DNA of 64,000 nucleotides, from the NCBI RefSeq assembly GCF_030077735.1, contig NZ_JASJEU010000022.1:62001-126000 (forward strand). Direction: 5' to 3'. Positions 51,529 through 60,399 of this stretch are shown piece by piece (position 1 is the stretch's first letter; each line of letters begins with the position of its first letter). Below the pieces are notes generated by a model. That model saw nothing but the letters and a program-made list of their open reading frames with translations, ran no database searches and was not told the origin of the DNA. A program made the translations under genes and the position numbers. This DNA is from Gordonibacter faecis (GTDB taxonomy: Bacteria; Actinomycetota; Coriobacteriia; Coriobacteriales; Eggerthellaceae).

Positions 51529-51557
51529 ACTATAAAGCGCCAGCCCCCTCTTTTCAA
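51529..51557 (-). promoter_or_regulatory. Promoter of the amino-acid ABC operon
   Basis: On the minus strand: TTGAAA (51552-51557), 17-bp spacer, TATAGT (51529-51534). Upstream of it GCTCCGT/ACGGAGC (51597-51612) forms a small hairpin. The rest of 51467-51736 holds nothing else I can support. Confidence 0.75.
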
Positions 51558-51736
51558 ACACGGATTTGCCGCCGACCTCCGTTTTCGATGAACGGGGCTC
51601 CGTGAACGGAGCATTTTGAGGCTCGTGTGGTTTAGCACACTAAAGTGATAAAGAGGGAAGTGAGGGGAAGGTGAAGCCTCGTCGCGCGGTGGATAGGCGG
51701 CCGCGCGACGAAGCGTGGAAGCTAAGCGGTCTGTAG

Positions 51737-53875
51737 CTAAGCCGCTGTGGGAGCGGAGACGCGCATGCCGCGTTGGATGTCGCCGGGCTGACCGGCGGGC
51801 ATGCCGCCGCCTCCCGCACCGAGGCCGCCCATGCCACCGGTTGCCGTAGTGGAGGCCGTGATGTCGGTGGTTGTGCCGCCGCTCACGGTGCCACTGTCGG
51901 TGTAACCATCGGCATTCGCGCCACTCACCTGGCCGCCAATAACCAGCTGGTACGTGCCGCCTTCCGCAAACGCAGGCGAGCTGGCCAGCACCATGCCGAA
52001 CTGCTTGGGCGAGGTGAACGAGGCCACCACCGTGCCGTCACCGTCCACCACCGCAACGCTTTGACCTGCGTTGCCGCTGGCCGTGGCAAAAGCGAAAGGC
52101 TGCGTACCGCTGGTGAAGTTCTGCGCCATGCCGGTGGAGCCCACTACAAGCACCGTGCCGCCCGACACCGTGGCCGTAAGATCGTAGTCAAACGCGCCGT
52201 TTGCACTATCGGCAGGGCCCGACACGAGCAGCACGCCTCCGGTCACTTCCACGCTGCCGTTACTGTCAACGCCATCGCCCCCGGCATCGAGCACCGTATA
52301 GCCACCGTTGATCTGGATGAGGCAGTTTTCGTCACCCATGCCCATGCCGCCTTCAGCCATACCGGTCAGAGGCATGCCGCCATTTTGCTGGCTTTCGTTG
52401 GGACTTTCAGCCGCAGGGCCGCCGCGCATGCCATCCCTGCCTCCCCCGCCACCAGGCACTTGCCCGTCGCCCGCCGCAGTAGGATCAAAACCCTCTGCGC
52501 CAGGCGCGGCGCCTTCGGGAGGAGTAGGCGTACCTTCCAGCCCCGAAGTTGCAGCTCCGTCACTGGTTGTACCGGTGGCGGTAGTCGCCGCAGCCGAAGC
52601 GGCGTTGAGAGCATCGTCGGTGGCTACGATATGCGTATCGCCACCGTTAATGTACACCTTTTCAGCCTCGTAGCCCTCATAACACGAGGTCACATTCACT
52701 GTGCCGCCATTGACAACAAGCACCGTTTCCGCGTGCACTGCGTCATCGCCCGCATCGATGGTGAACGTGCCGCCATCAAGAGTGACGAATCCGCGTGTGG
52801 CGTCCTCGTCATTGTTCGACTTGATGCCGTCGCCGCCCGCCGTTATGGCGAACGAGCCGTCGCATATCTTCACGCAATCGCGCCCACGGAGCGCGTCCTC
52901 TACCGCAGTAATAGTGTAGGTGCCACCTGTAATAACGAGATCGTCCTTCGAGCACACCGCATGCCGATAAGCGCTGGTCACGGTAAGAGAGCCTGGACCA
53001 TTCAGCGTCAGATCCTCCTTGCTAAACAGCGTGGCATACGGCTCGTCAGAACCTTCTTCTAGCACATATTTCGCTCCATCGGTGAGTGTATTCACAGTGC
53101 CATCGGCCAGCGTCACAAACACTTTATCCGCCTGCTTCACGTACACAGCGGGCCCATCCTCGTTGTGGATAGTGGCGTTCGCCAGAACCACCTGAATCTT
53201 CGCATCATCAGGCGCTTCGACCACCACCTGCCCATCAGAAAGCGACCCCGACACCACATAGGTTCCCGCAGCCGAAATGCTCACCGTTGACCCTTCAACC
53301 GAGACCCCCTCCCCGTCAACCGAAGCCGAATCTCCCAACAATTCAACATGAGCCGCCGAAGCATCATCATAAGAAGCATCCAAATCCCGCTTGCTATACT
53401 CAAAATCCATTCCAGAAGCATCAACCTCATTAACCGAGGATTCCGCACTCTCTTCCTCCCCCGAGGAACCACTCGTAAATTCTCCCCCCGCGCACCCCGC
53501 AAGCATACTCACGCAGATGAGCGCAACAACAAGAACGGAGAAGAAAAACCGTCCAAGAGAGGATTGGGGTGGTGTCCACCAAGCGAGTTCCACAGCGCAG
53601 CGAGGACTGTCTGAGCGACTGGACACCACCCCAGTCCTCGACGAGAAGTGCTTCGACCACATACTCTTCCCCCAGCGAGGCCACAAAGAGACACCTCCCC
53701 CTTCCCCAAAACGAGAAGCGAAATTGCGTCCACTCTCGCTTGAGGGAAGGGCGGGGCGTCGTCCACCAAGCGAGTTCCGCAGCGAAGCGAGGACTGTCTG
53801 AGCGACTGGGCGATGCCCCGCCCTTCCCGCCCCGCAGGTAGATTGCGATTCACCCTTCACGTTTTCCCTCTTCAT
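51737..53875 (-). CDS. Beta-helix lipoprotein, carbohydrate-binding (Cthe_2159-like)
   Basis: 712 codons from ATG 53875, which is coupled to the previous stop (TGATG). A lipoprotein signal appears only at ~105-128 (FFFSVLVVALICVSMLAGC, Cys128); the 100 residues before it are mostly translated repeat DNA, so the true start is uncertain. The mature protein is a right-handed beta-helix of GG-x-F/Y-x-I-x-A-x-x-D-A/G-I/V turns (GSFAITAGGDGIKSNN, GGTFTIDAGDDAVHAE), typical of the Cthe_2159/DUF4353-type polysaccharide-binding family. A Gly/Met-rich segment interrupts it at ~460-530. It is third in an operon with VTC and DUF4956 genes, a known bacterial combination. Confidence 0.8.
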   Translation of the reverse strand: MKRENVKGESQSTCGAGRAGHRPVAQTVLASLRNSLGGRRPALPSSESGRNFASRFGEGGGVSLWPRWGKSMWSKHFSSRTGVVSSRSDSPRCAVELAWWTPPQSSLGRFFFSVLVVALICVSMLAGCAGGEFTSGSSGEEESAESSVNEVDASGMDFEYSKRDLDASYDDASAAHVELLGDSASVDGEGVSVEGSTVSISAAGTYVVSGSLSDGQVVVEAPDDAKIQVVLANATIHNEDGPAVYVKQADKVFVTLADGTVNTLTDGAKYVLEEGSDEPYATLFSKEDLTLNGPGSLTVTSAYRHAVCSKDDLVITGGTYTITAVEDALRGRDCVKICDGSFAITAGGDGIKSNNDEDATRGFVTLDGGTFTIDAGDDAVHAETVLVVNGGTVNVTSCYEGYEAEKVYINGGDTHIVATDDALNAASAAATTATGTTSDGAATSGLEGTPTPPEGAAPGAEGFDPTAAGDGQVPGGGGGRDGMRGGPAAESPNESQQNGGMPLTGMAEGGMGMGDENCLIQINGGYTVLDAGGDGVDSNGSVEVTGGVLLVSGPADSANGAFDYDLTATVSGGTVLVVGSTGMAQNFTSGTQPFAFATASGNAGQSVAVVDGDGTVVASFTSPKQFGMVLASSPAFAEGGTYQLVIGGQVSGANADGYTDSGTVSGGTTTDITASTTATGGMGGLGAGGGGMPAGQPGDIQRGMRVSAPTAA
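53559..53639. repeat. REP-like palindromic element, copy A
   Basis: Arms GAGGATTGGGGTGGTGTCC and GGACACCACCCCAGTCCTC (one mismatch in 19) bracket a ~45-bp core containing CCAAGCGAGTTCC and GAGGACTGTCTGAGCGAC. It lies inside the reading frame of the beta-helix lipoprotein gene. Confidence 0.8.
53745..53827. repeat. REP-like palindromic element, copy B
   Basis: The core is the same as copy A with two base changes, but the arms differ (GGAAGGGCGGGGC / GCCCCGCCCTTCC), so arms have co-varied to keep pairing. It lies 186 bp from copy A and is also in the open frame of the lipoprotein gene. Confidence 0.8.
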
Positions 53876-54570
53876 CACAACACATCCTTACTCGCAGCAG
53901 CGCGCCCCAAAACAACTTTGAGGTTCCCATTCAAACACCGCACCTCGTCGATCAGCTTCTTCTCCATGCCGGGAGCCTTCAGCCGTACTGCATATTCCAG
54001 CAGAAACAAGCTTCCCATGTTGGTAGTTTGCACCTCAGTCAACTCATAGTTGTCAGTGTAGCGCGCAAGCACCTGGTCAAACATGCCATCGTATTCCAGG
54101 TCCTCGGGGATGGTGATTTTGAGCGTCTTCTCGGGTTCCTTCTGCTTGCCAAAGGGCGTGAGTACGTAGATCACGTTCACAATGCCCACGATAACGGTGA
54201 ACAGCACCGCAAGCGCGATGAATCCCATACCCGTTGCCAGGCCGATAGCCATGGCCAGGAAGACATTGCCGATGTCCTTCGCGCTGCCGGGAATGGAGCG
54301 GAAGCGCACAAGGTTGAACACGCCCATGACCGCGATGCCCGCACCGAGGTTGCCGTTGACCAGGGTAATTACCATCTGGACGATAAGAGGCAACAGCGCG
54401 AGAGTTACCACAAAGTTTTTCGAATACGTGTGGCGGAACATGTAGATGGCCGCCACGGCCGCGCCCAGCACAATGGACGCAACGCAGCAGAGCAGGAAAT
54501 CGACGGTGGACACGCCCGCCACAAGCGAGTCGGTGGAGCCGAAAATGGACGTGAGCGCTGCATCAAGCAC
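53875..54570 (-). CDS. DUF4956-family membrane protein
   Basis: 231 residues with about four membrane segments (~20-42, 52-72, 75-92, 105-138) and a cytoplasmic alpha/beta C-terminal domain (LKITIPEDLEYDGMFDQVLA on). The conserved FNLVRFRSIPGSAKDIGNVF (~85-104) is diagnostic of DUF4956. GTG start with gggagg upstream; it overlaps the VTC gene by 8 bp and its stop overlaps the next start as TGATG. DUF4956 genes commonly accompany bacterial VTC-type polymerases; the role is unknown. Confidence 0.88.
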   Translation of the reverse strand: MLDAALTSIFGSTDSLVAGVSTVDFLLCCVASIVLGAAVAAIYMFRHTYSKNFVVTLALLPLIVQMVITLVNGNLGAGIAVMGVFNLVRFRSIPGSAKDIGNVFLAMAIGLATGMGFIALAVLFTVIVGIVNVIYVLTPFGKQKEPEKTLKITIPEDLEYDGMFDQVLARYTDNYELTEVQTTNMGSLFLLEYAVRLKAPGMEKKLIDEVRCLNGNLKVVLGRAAASKDVL

Positions 54571-55486
54571 AGCGGCCTCCCTTCTTCAGGTGATGGATAG
54601 GTGCTGAGAGGTGACGCGGGCGCGCAGCGTGGAGTGTCGCCGCCAGGCGCTCGGCCTTCGCTTCGGCGCGCACGTTCACGGGCCGTGGGCGCGGTGCGTT
54701 CGAGCAGGCGCGGTACGCCTCGCCGTACTTGGAAAACGAGGTAGGATACACGCGGCACTCGTCGAGCGCGTGCACGAGCCACAGCGGAAACGGGCCCGAG
54801 GCTTTAATCTCCATGACCGCCTCACCTGCACCCAGCAGCGGAACGTAGGCGGATGGCGCGTCGGGTGGTGCGGGCACGCTGGCGAAGAGGTCGCGATACG
54901 CGATGGCTTCGTCGAAGGTAATGCGCAGGTCAGGCGGCACATCGGCGTGCGGTTCGCCCGCCACATCCAGCGCGGGTGCGTACGCCACGCGCTCGCACGC
55001 AATGTACATGGAGGGCATAAGCGGCTTATGGCGCGCCCTGAACTGGTCGATCTCGGCCGCAATCTGTAGGCTGCGCGGCGAGCAGGATTCCACAGCTGCT
55101 TCATGGTCGGCCAGCGGGAAACGTGCGCACGCCCGCTCGTAGGGCGTTCCCGCCACATATGCGCGAGCAGCACGGTACGAACAACCCACGCGCCGCTTGT
55201 ACACAATGCCCTCGAACTTCTTCTTCAGCTCGATAAACACAAGGCCGTCTGGCGCGGGGGTGCCGTAGGCGCGCAGGCGCAGTTTTTCCTTGTAGAGCGG
55301 CTTCTCAAGCGAGCGATCAATAAGCGCACGGTTTGGCGTGTCAAGATACAGGCTGGTCACACGCGTGCGACCGTACGCATCGGGCACCATACGCCCCTCA
55401 AGCGCGCCTGCAAGCGCACGCACCTGTTCCGCGCCCAGGCGATACTTCACTTCCTTTCGCTCGAACACGTCGGTATATACAGACAT
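54563..55486 (-). CDS. VTC-domain polyphosphate polymerase-like protein
   Basis: 307 residues, one VTC tunnel domain. Basic and acidic tunnel residues are in place: RKEVKYRLG (~10-18), TSLYLDTPNR (~45-54), KLRLRAYG (~70-77), FIELKKKFEGIVYKRR (~86-101) and the late VMEIKASGPFP (~230-240). In yeast this domain makes polyphosphate from ATP; bacterial versions sit with DUF4956 and CotH-type genes. ATG 55486 follows aaaggaac. It opens the operon and faces the divergent two-component genes. The C-terminus has a His/Arg/Lys-rich tail. Confidence 0.85.
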   Translation of the reverse strand: MSVYTDVFERKEVKYRLGAEQVRALAGALEGRMVPDAYGRTRVTSLYLDTPNRALIDRSLEKPLYKEKLRLRAYGTPAPDGLVFIELKKKFEGIVYKRRVGCSYRAARAYVAGTPYERACARFPLADHEAAVESCSPRSLQIAAEIDQFRARHKPLMPSMYIACERVAYAPALDVAGEPHADVPPDLRITFDEAIAYRDLFASVPAPPDAPSAYVPLLGAGEAVMEIKASGPFPLWLVHALDECRVYPTSFSKYGEAYRACSNAPRPRPVNVRAEAKAERLAATLHAARPRHLSAPIHHLKKGGRCA

Positions 55487-55663
55487 AAGGATGTTCCTTT
55501 CCATCGAGAATGCTGGCGGCGGCGCTCAACCTGAGATGCGCGGAGGGGCAAGGAGGAAGGGTGGAGAGACCAACCCCGGTACACCGCAGGTCATGCGCTC
55601 CCGCCAGCTATCAAACGCTGGAAGCAGGCGCACCAGGCAACCTCGCTTCCAACCATGACCCAC

Positions 55664-55754
55664 ATGCTAGCCGCGCCCCCTGAAAGTTCCCTGAAAGGCG
55701 CGCGCCATCCCAGGCGGAGTTCTTTCAGGCGGTTTTCAGTGTTGGGGCTACAAT
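55664..55754. promoter_or_regulatory. Mirrored direct-repeat boxes and divergent promoters
   Basis: TTTCAG-N5-TTTCAG (55723-55739) lies 9 bp before TACAAT (55749-55754) on the plus strand, driving the regulator/kinase genes. On the minus strand TTTCAG-N5-TTTCAG (55680-55696) lies 10 bp before TAGCAT (55664-55669), driving the VTC operon. The 11-bp period is that of OmpR/PhoB-type sites placed over the -35 of activated promoters. The 55487-55663 stretch is the VTC leader with no gene seen. Confidence 0.7.
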
Positions 55755-55790
55755 GGGAACCGTGGGCTCGGGACGGAAAGGTGGGAAGTG

Positions 55791-56558
55791 ATGCAGATCC
55801 TCATTGTGGAGGACGATGTGCGGCTGGCGCAGGCGCTCGCGCACATACTGCAGGAGAACGGCTACGGCACCGACGTCGTTCACGATGGCGCCACCGGCCT
55901 GGCGTATGCAGAACTCGGCAACTACGACGTGGTCATTCTCGACGTCATGCTGCCAAAAAAGGATGGCTTCTCCGTGGTGGCCGACCTCAGGCGCGCGCAC
56001 GTGAGCACACCCGTGTTGCTACTGACGGCGCGCGACGCCGTGCCCGACAAAATTACCGGCCTCGACAGCGGCGCCGACGACTACATGACCAAACCTTTCT
56101 CCCCCGCCGAGCTGCTGGCTCACCTGCGCGCACTCACCCGTCGCCAGGGCGAGGTGGTGTTCGAAACGCTGGAAGCGGGCGACCTTTTGCTCAACCTGGA
56201 AAGCTTCGATCTGTCGTGCGGGGCGAAATCCATCCACCTGAGCTTCAAGGAGTTCTCGCTCGCGCGCGTGCTCATGGCGAACGCGGGGCAGGTGGTGTCA
56301 AAAGACCTGCTCATCGAGAAGGTGTGGGGCGTGGAGTCCTGCGCCGAAGACAACAATGTGGAGGCCTACGTGTCGTTTCTGCGCAAGAAGCTGAAATTTC
56401 TGGGGTCGGCGGCGCGCATTGAAACGCTGCGCAAGGCAGGCTATCGGTTTGTGGCGGACGCGGGTACGCCGGGCGATGCCGACGCGAGCACGGGCGTAGC
56501 AGCCGAACCCAGCAGCGCCGATACTGCCCCTGCGAACCAGGACGGCATGCCATGCTGA
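55791..56558 (+). CDS. OmpR-family response regulator
   Basis: 255 residues. Receiver domain 1-115: phospho-acceptor D51 in VVILDVMLP, acidic pair E7/D8, and K101 in DDYMTKPF. Winged-helix DNA-binding domain ~128-222 ending RKAGYRFVAD. A ~30-residue Ala/Asp tail follows. gtgggaag precedes ATG 55791. The end overlaps the kinase gene by 7 bp. It probably binds the 11-bp direct repeats just upstream and controls both divergent operons. Confidence 0.92.
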   Translation: MQILIVEDDVRLAQALAHILQENGYGTDVVHDGATGLAYAELGNYDVVILDVMLPKKDGFSVVADLRRAHVSTPVLLLTARDAVPDKITGLDSGADDYMTKPFSPAELLAHLRALTRRQGEVVFETLEAGDLLLNLESFDLSCGAKSIHLSFKEFSLARVLMANAGQVVSKDLLIEKVWGVESCAEDNNVEAYVSFLRKKLKFLGSAARIETLRKAGYRFVADAGTPGDADASTGVAAEPSSADTAPANQDGMPC

Positions 56559-57892
56559 AGAAACTGCGCATCAAGTTTATCGCGCTCAACATGACCACGG
56601 TCGCGCTGGTGCTGGCGGTGGTATTCACGGCCATCTGCGTGATTGACTACCAGCAAAGCGTCGGGCGCGTGCACAACGCCCTGGACGCGGCGCTCAGCCA
56701 CGTGCCTGGCGACGAGATGGCCTTCCGACCTGGTGGTACGGAGGGCGAAGGGTCCGCAGGCGCGCCGGCTCAGACGCAAGCGCCCCTGCCGCCCGAGATT
56801 GGTGGACGGCGCGATGGCGAGGCCGTCATCCCCGTGGCCGTGTATGAGCAGGCTGCCGACGGCACTCTCTCCGCCGTGGCCACCCGCACGACGGCTTCCA
56901 TCGCCGACGACGTATTGGCTGAAGCCGGCGAAACACTGCGCAGCGCGTCGGACGGATCGGGCACGCTCGATGCGCTGGGACTCTTTTACGCAAAACGCCA
57001 GATGGATGGCACTACCTACCTCGCCTTCGCCGACACCAGTGCGGCCAGCGGCTGGCAGAGCCTGGCGCTCACACTGGCGGGCGTGGGAGTTGTTGCCCTC
57101 GCGGCGTTCTTTGTGATTAGCCTCTTCTTCTCGCGCTGGGCCTTGCGCCCGGTGGAGCGCGCCTGGGAACAGCAGCGCCGGTTCGTGGCCGATGCGTCGC
57201 ACGAACTAAAGACGCCACTCACGGTCATTCTGGCGAACACGTCCATTTTGTTGGAGCACCCCGAGCGCAGCGTAGCGAGCGAAAGCCAGTGGATTGAGAG
57301 CACGCAGACCGAGGCTGAGCGCATGCAGCAGCTGGTCAGCGACCTATTGCTACTCGCGCAGCTTGATGCCGGCAAGGATGCGCAGGGTGGGACGCTCAAC
57401 GGCAGCGAGGCGTTTGCCCTGCTGGACTTTTCCGATGTGGTGGAGGCCGAACTGCTGCAGTTTGAGTCGGTAGCGTTTGAACGTGGGGTGCAACTTGGAG
57501 GTACTGTTGAGCAGCAGATACAGGTGCGGGGCGATGCGTCTCGACTCCATCGCCTGATGGCAACCCTTTTGGACAACGCGTGCAAGTACGCGGACAACGG
57601 TGGCACCGTCACGGTGACGCTGGAATGCGCCGGACGCGCCGCGCAGTTGGCAGTCCATAACACAGGGCCCGCCATTGCGCCGGACGACCTGCCGCACGTG
57701 TTCGACCGTTTCTATCGCGCCGATAAAGCCCGCACCCGCGATGAAGGCGGCTATGGCCTCGGCCTCGCCATCGCCCAAGAAATAGCCGAGGAGCATGGTG
57801 GCACCATTTCCGCCACCAGCTTCAAAAGCGCGGGCACCACCTTCACCGTCACGTTGCCACTACCTCCGACACCCACTACGCCCGCGTCATAA
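56552..57892 (+). CDS. Sensor histidine kinase
   Basis: 446 residues. Two membrane spans (~10-32 and ~172-194) flank an exported sensor region with an acidic, Pro/Gly-rich start. The HisKA domain has the phospho-accepting H217 in FVADASHELKTPL; the ATPase domain has N-box LLDNACKYADNG (~337-348), and G-boxes GYGLGLAIAQEIAEEHGG (~410-427). No HAMP domain is obvious beyond a short linker. It partners the overlapping response regulator. The signal sensed is unknown. Confidence 0.92.
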   Translation: MLKKLRIKFIALNMTTVALVLAVVFTAICVIDYQQSVGRVHNALDAALSHVPGDEMAFRPGGTEGEGSAGAPAQTQAPLPPEIGGRRDGEAVIPVAVYEQAADGTLSAVATRTTASIADDVLAEAGETLRSASDGSGTLDALGLFYAKRQMDGTTYLAFADTSAASGWQSLALTLAGVGVVALAAFFVISLFFSRWALRPVERAWEQQRRFVADASHELKTPLTVILANTSILLEHPERSVASESQWIESTQTEAERMQQLVSDLLLLAQLDAGKDAQGGTLNGSEAFALLDFSDVVEAELLQFESVAFERGVQLGGTVEQQIQVRGDASRLHRLMATLLDNACKYADNGGTVTVTLECAGRAAQLAVHNTGPAIAPDDLPHVFDRFYRADKARTRDEGGYGLGLAIAQEIAEEHGGTISATSFKSAGTTFTVTLPLPPTPTTPAS

Positions 57893-57899
57893 TGCGCGG

Positions 57900-57949
57900 A
57901 AAGATGGGGATCCGCTGGCGTAATCAGTAGCGCGTAAGTGCGTCACATA
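57900..57949. repeat. Partial relative of the 36.9-kb repeat element
   Basis: AAAGATGGGGAT, then CTGGCGTA and TAGCGCG followed by GCGTCACA, in the same order as at 36953-37008. The left terminal inverted repeat is missing. It lies between the kinase stop and the glnA terminator. Confidence 0.55.
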
Positions 57950-57952
57950 ATG

Positions 57953-57992
57953 CAAAAAGCGCCCGCGCGCCACCTAAGGGCACGCGGGCGCT
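57953..57992 (-). terminator. glnA intrinsic terminator
   Basis: AGCGCCCGCG (57958-57967) and CGCGGGCGCT (57983-57992), 10-bp stem, followed on the minus strand by TTTTGCATT, 17 bp after the glnA stop. Confidence 0.85.
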
Positions 57993-58008
57993 CGCACGAA
58001 GCACGTGC

Positions 58009-60096
58009 TTACACGTAGAACAGCATGTCGTTGTACGTGGGTACCGGCCAGTGATCGCGGTCGGTGACTATTTCCATCTCGTCTACGGCGGCGCGCAGCT
58101 TGTCCATGATGGGAATAATTTCGTGCGCGTAGCGGTTAGCGCGTTCCTGCTGGTCGGCAATTTGCAGGGCCGCGTGGTGCGCCTCATCCAACGCCGCCAG
58201 CTGCACATCGATTTCCTTGATGCCCGCAAGCAGCTTCTGCAGCAGGTGCTCCTGCTGAGTCACCTCAGCACCCGAGCACGCGGTGCGAATGGTTGATATG
58301 TTGCGGGCCACCTCGGCTGCATAGTCGTTGATGGCCGGCAGGTACGCACGACGCACCATGCGCTTCATCGTGCGACACTCAATGTTCAACAGCTTGGTGT
58401 ACTTTTCCAGCTTCACCTCGTAACGGCTGCGCACCTCCGACTCGCTCAGCACGCCCATTTCCTCAAACAGCGCGATGCTCTTCGGGTCAACGAAGCACGG
58501 AAGCGCGTCAGCCGTGGTGCGATGGTTCGCTAGCCCGCGGCGCTCAGCCTCGGCGGTCCATTCGTCGGAATAGCCGTTTCCGTTGAAAATGATGCGACGG
58601 TGGGCCTTCAGCGTGTCGCGAATGTAGGCGATGGCGGCGGCTTCAAACTCTTCGCCCGTCTTGCCTTCCATCGCGTCGGCGAAGTCCTTAAAGCTTTTTG
58701 CCACGGCCGTGTTCAAAATCATGTTCGCGTCGGACAGGTTCACGTTCGAGCCCGGCATGCGGAACTCGAACTTGTTGCCCGTGAACGCGAACGGCGAGGT
58801 GCGGTTGCGGTCGGTGTTGTCCTTGAGGAAGTTCGGCAACACGTCAACGCCCAGGTCCATGGCCACTTTCTCGGCGCTTTCGTACTCGTGATCGTCCACG
58901 AGCGCGTCCACGATAGCGTCCAGCTCATCGCCCAGGAAGATGGACACAATGGCCGGCGGTGCCTCATCGGCCCCAAGACGATGGTCGTTGCCGGCCGATG
59001 CCACGGACATGCGCAGCAGCTCCTGATAATCATCCACCGCTTGGATAACCGCCGTCAAAAACACGAGGAAGCGCAGGTTATCCATGGGGCTCTCGCCCGG
59101 GTCAAACAAGTTTTTCGTGGCCGACAGCGACCAGTTGTCATGCTTGCCTGAGCCGTTAATGCCCTCAAACGGCTTCTCATGCAGCAGACACACGAGGCCA
59201 TAATGGCTGGCCATGAGGCGCATTTTCTCCATGGTGAGCAAGTTCTCGTCCACGGCGCGGTTGGCGTTGGTGAAGATGGGCGCCAGCTCGTGCTGTGCGG
59301 GGGCCACCTCGTTGTGCTTCGTGCGCGCCGGCACACCAAGCGCCCACAACTCGTCGTCGAGTTCCTTCATGAACTCATTCACTGTGGGGCGAATGGCACC
59401 GAAGTAGTGCTCTTCCAGCTCCTGGCCCTTGCACGGTGCGTAGCCGAACAGCGTGCGGCCGCACATCACCAGGTCCTGCCGCTTTGCGTAGTCCTTTTCC
59501 GAGATGAGGAAGTACTCCTGCTCGGCGCCCACCGTGGGCACGACGCGCTGATGCTCCCAGCCGAACAGCGCCAACACGCGGTTCGCCTGCTCTTCGATGG
59601 CGCCCATCGAGCGCAGAAGCGGCGTCTTCTTGTCAAGCGCTTCGCCCGTGTACGAACAAAACGCCGTTGGGATGCACAGCACTTCGTCCTTCACGAACGC
59701 GTAGCTGGTGGGGTCCCACGCGGTGTAACCGCGCGCTTCGAACGTGGCGCGCAGGCCGCCGGAGGGGAAACTGGACGCGTCGGACTCGCCCGAGATGAGC
59801 TCCTTGCCGGAGAAGCTCATGATGGCGCGGCCGTCGCTCACCGGGTCGAGGAAGCTGTCGTGCTTCTCCGACGTGATGCCGGAAAGCGGCTGGAACCAGT
59901 GCGTGAAGTGGGTGGCACCCTTCTCGATGGCCCATTCCTTCATGGCGTGTGCCACCACGTTGGCCACCTCAATTTCTAGCGGCTCGCCTTGCTTCATGGT
60001 TCTGAGCAGGCTCTTGTACGTTGCAGAAGGAAGGCGCTCCTGCATCGTGTGTTCGTTGAACACCATCGAGCCGTAGGTATCCGAAACTCGTGCCAT
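58009..60096 (-). CDS. glnA: Glutamine synthetase, type III
   Basis: 695 residues, the length of GSIII and far longer than type I. Signatures include FTHWFQPLSGITSEKHDSF (~63-81), the metal-site region VGAEQEYFLI (~190-199), KHNEVAPAQHELAPIF (~259-274), ENLLTMEKMRLMASHYGL and GINGSGKHDNWSLS (~313-326, ammonia/glutamate site), and FTGNKFEFRMPGSN (~440-453). It makes glutamine from glutamate, ammonia and ATP, linking to the ammonia made by arginine deiminase. gaggagcaaag precedes the ATG. It is a single gene with its own terminator. Confidence 0.95.
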   Translation of the reverse strand: MARVSDTYGSMVFNEHTMQERLPSATYKSLLRTMKQGEPLEIEVANVVAHAMKEWAIEKGATHFTHWFQPLSGITSEKHDSFLDPVSDGRAIMSFSGKELISGESDASSFPSGGLRATFEARGYTAWDPTSYAFVKDEVLCIPTAFCSYTGEALDKKTPLLRSMGAIEEQANRVLALFGWEHQRVVPTVGAEQEYFLISEKDYAKRQDLVMCGRTLFGYAPCKGQELEEHYFGAIRPTVNEFMKELDDELWALGVPARTKHNEVAPAQHELAPIFTNANRAVDENLLTMEKMRLMASHYGLVCLLHEKPFEGINGSGKHDNWSLSATKNLFDPGESPMDNLRFLVFLTAVIQAVDDYQELLRMSVASAGNDHRLGADEAPPAIVSIFLGDELDAIVDALVDDHEYESAEKVAMDLGVDVLPNFLKDNTDRNRTSPFAFTGNKFEFRMPGSNVNLSDANMILNTAVAKSFKDFADAMEGKTGEEFEAAAIAYIRDTLKAHRRIIFNGNGYSDEWTAEAERRGLANHRTTADALPCFVDPKSIALFEEMGVLSESEVRSRYEVKLEKYTKLLNIECRTMKRMVRRAYLPAINDYAAEVARNISTIRTACSGAEVTQQEHLLQKLLAGIKEIDVQLAALDEAHHAALQIADQQERANRYAHEIIPIMDKLRAAVDEMEIVTDRDHWPVPTYNDMLFYV

Positions 60097-60399
60097 AGGG
60101 CTTTGCTCCTCACTCGCCGCCCGCGGAGGCGGCGTCCCCCCGCGTCGCGGCCCATCGTTCGCGTCGACAGCGAATACGATAGCATGACCTCGCCTTTATG
60201 TGCGTGCTCAACACGCCGTAACCAAACTAAAGGCTCATTGTTTCGGACAGGTTTCAGGGGGAAAGGGCGCAAGGAGAACGCAACACCGCGCAAGGACGAA
60301 CGCATGTGACCATCGAAAGCATTAGCATGAAAAATGAGGCGCCTACACAGTCTCTCGGGCAGCATCATAAGCAATTCCACTATCACCCATACTTAAAAA
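60097..60399. other. Intergenic region upstream of glnA
   Basis: 303 bp. CGCCGCC/GGCGGCG (60115-60134) forms a small hairpin just upstream of the glnA ribosome site. No promoter with both consensus boxes, no coding frame and no repeat was found in the rest. Confidence 0.4.
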
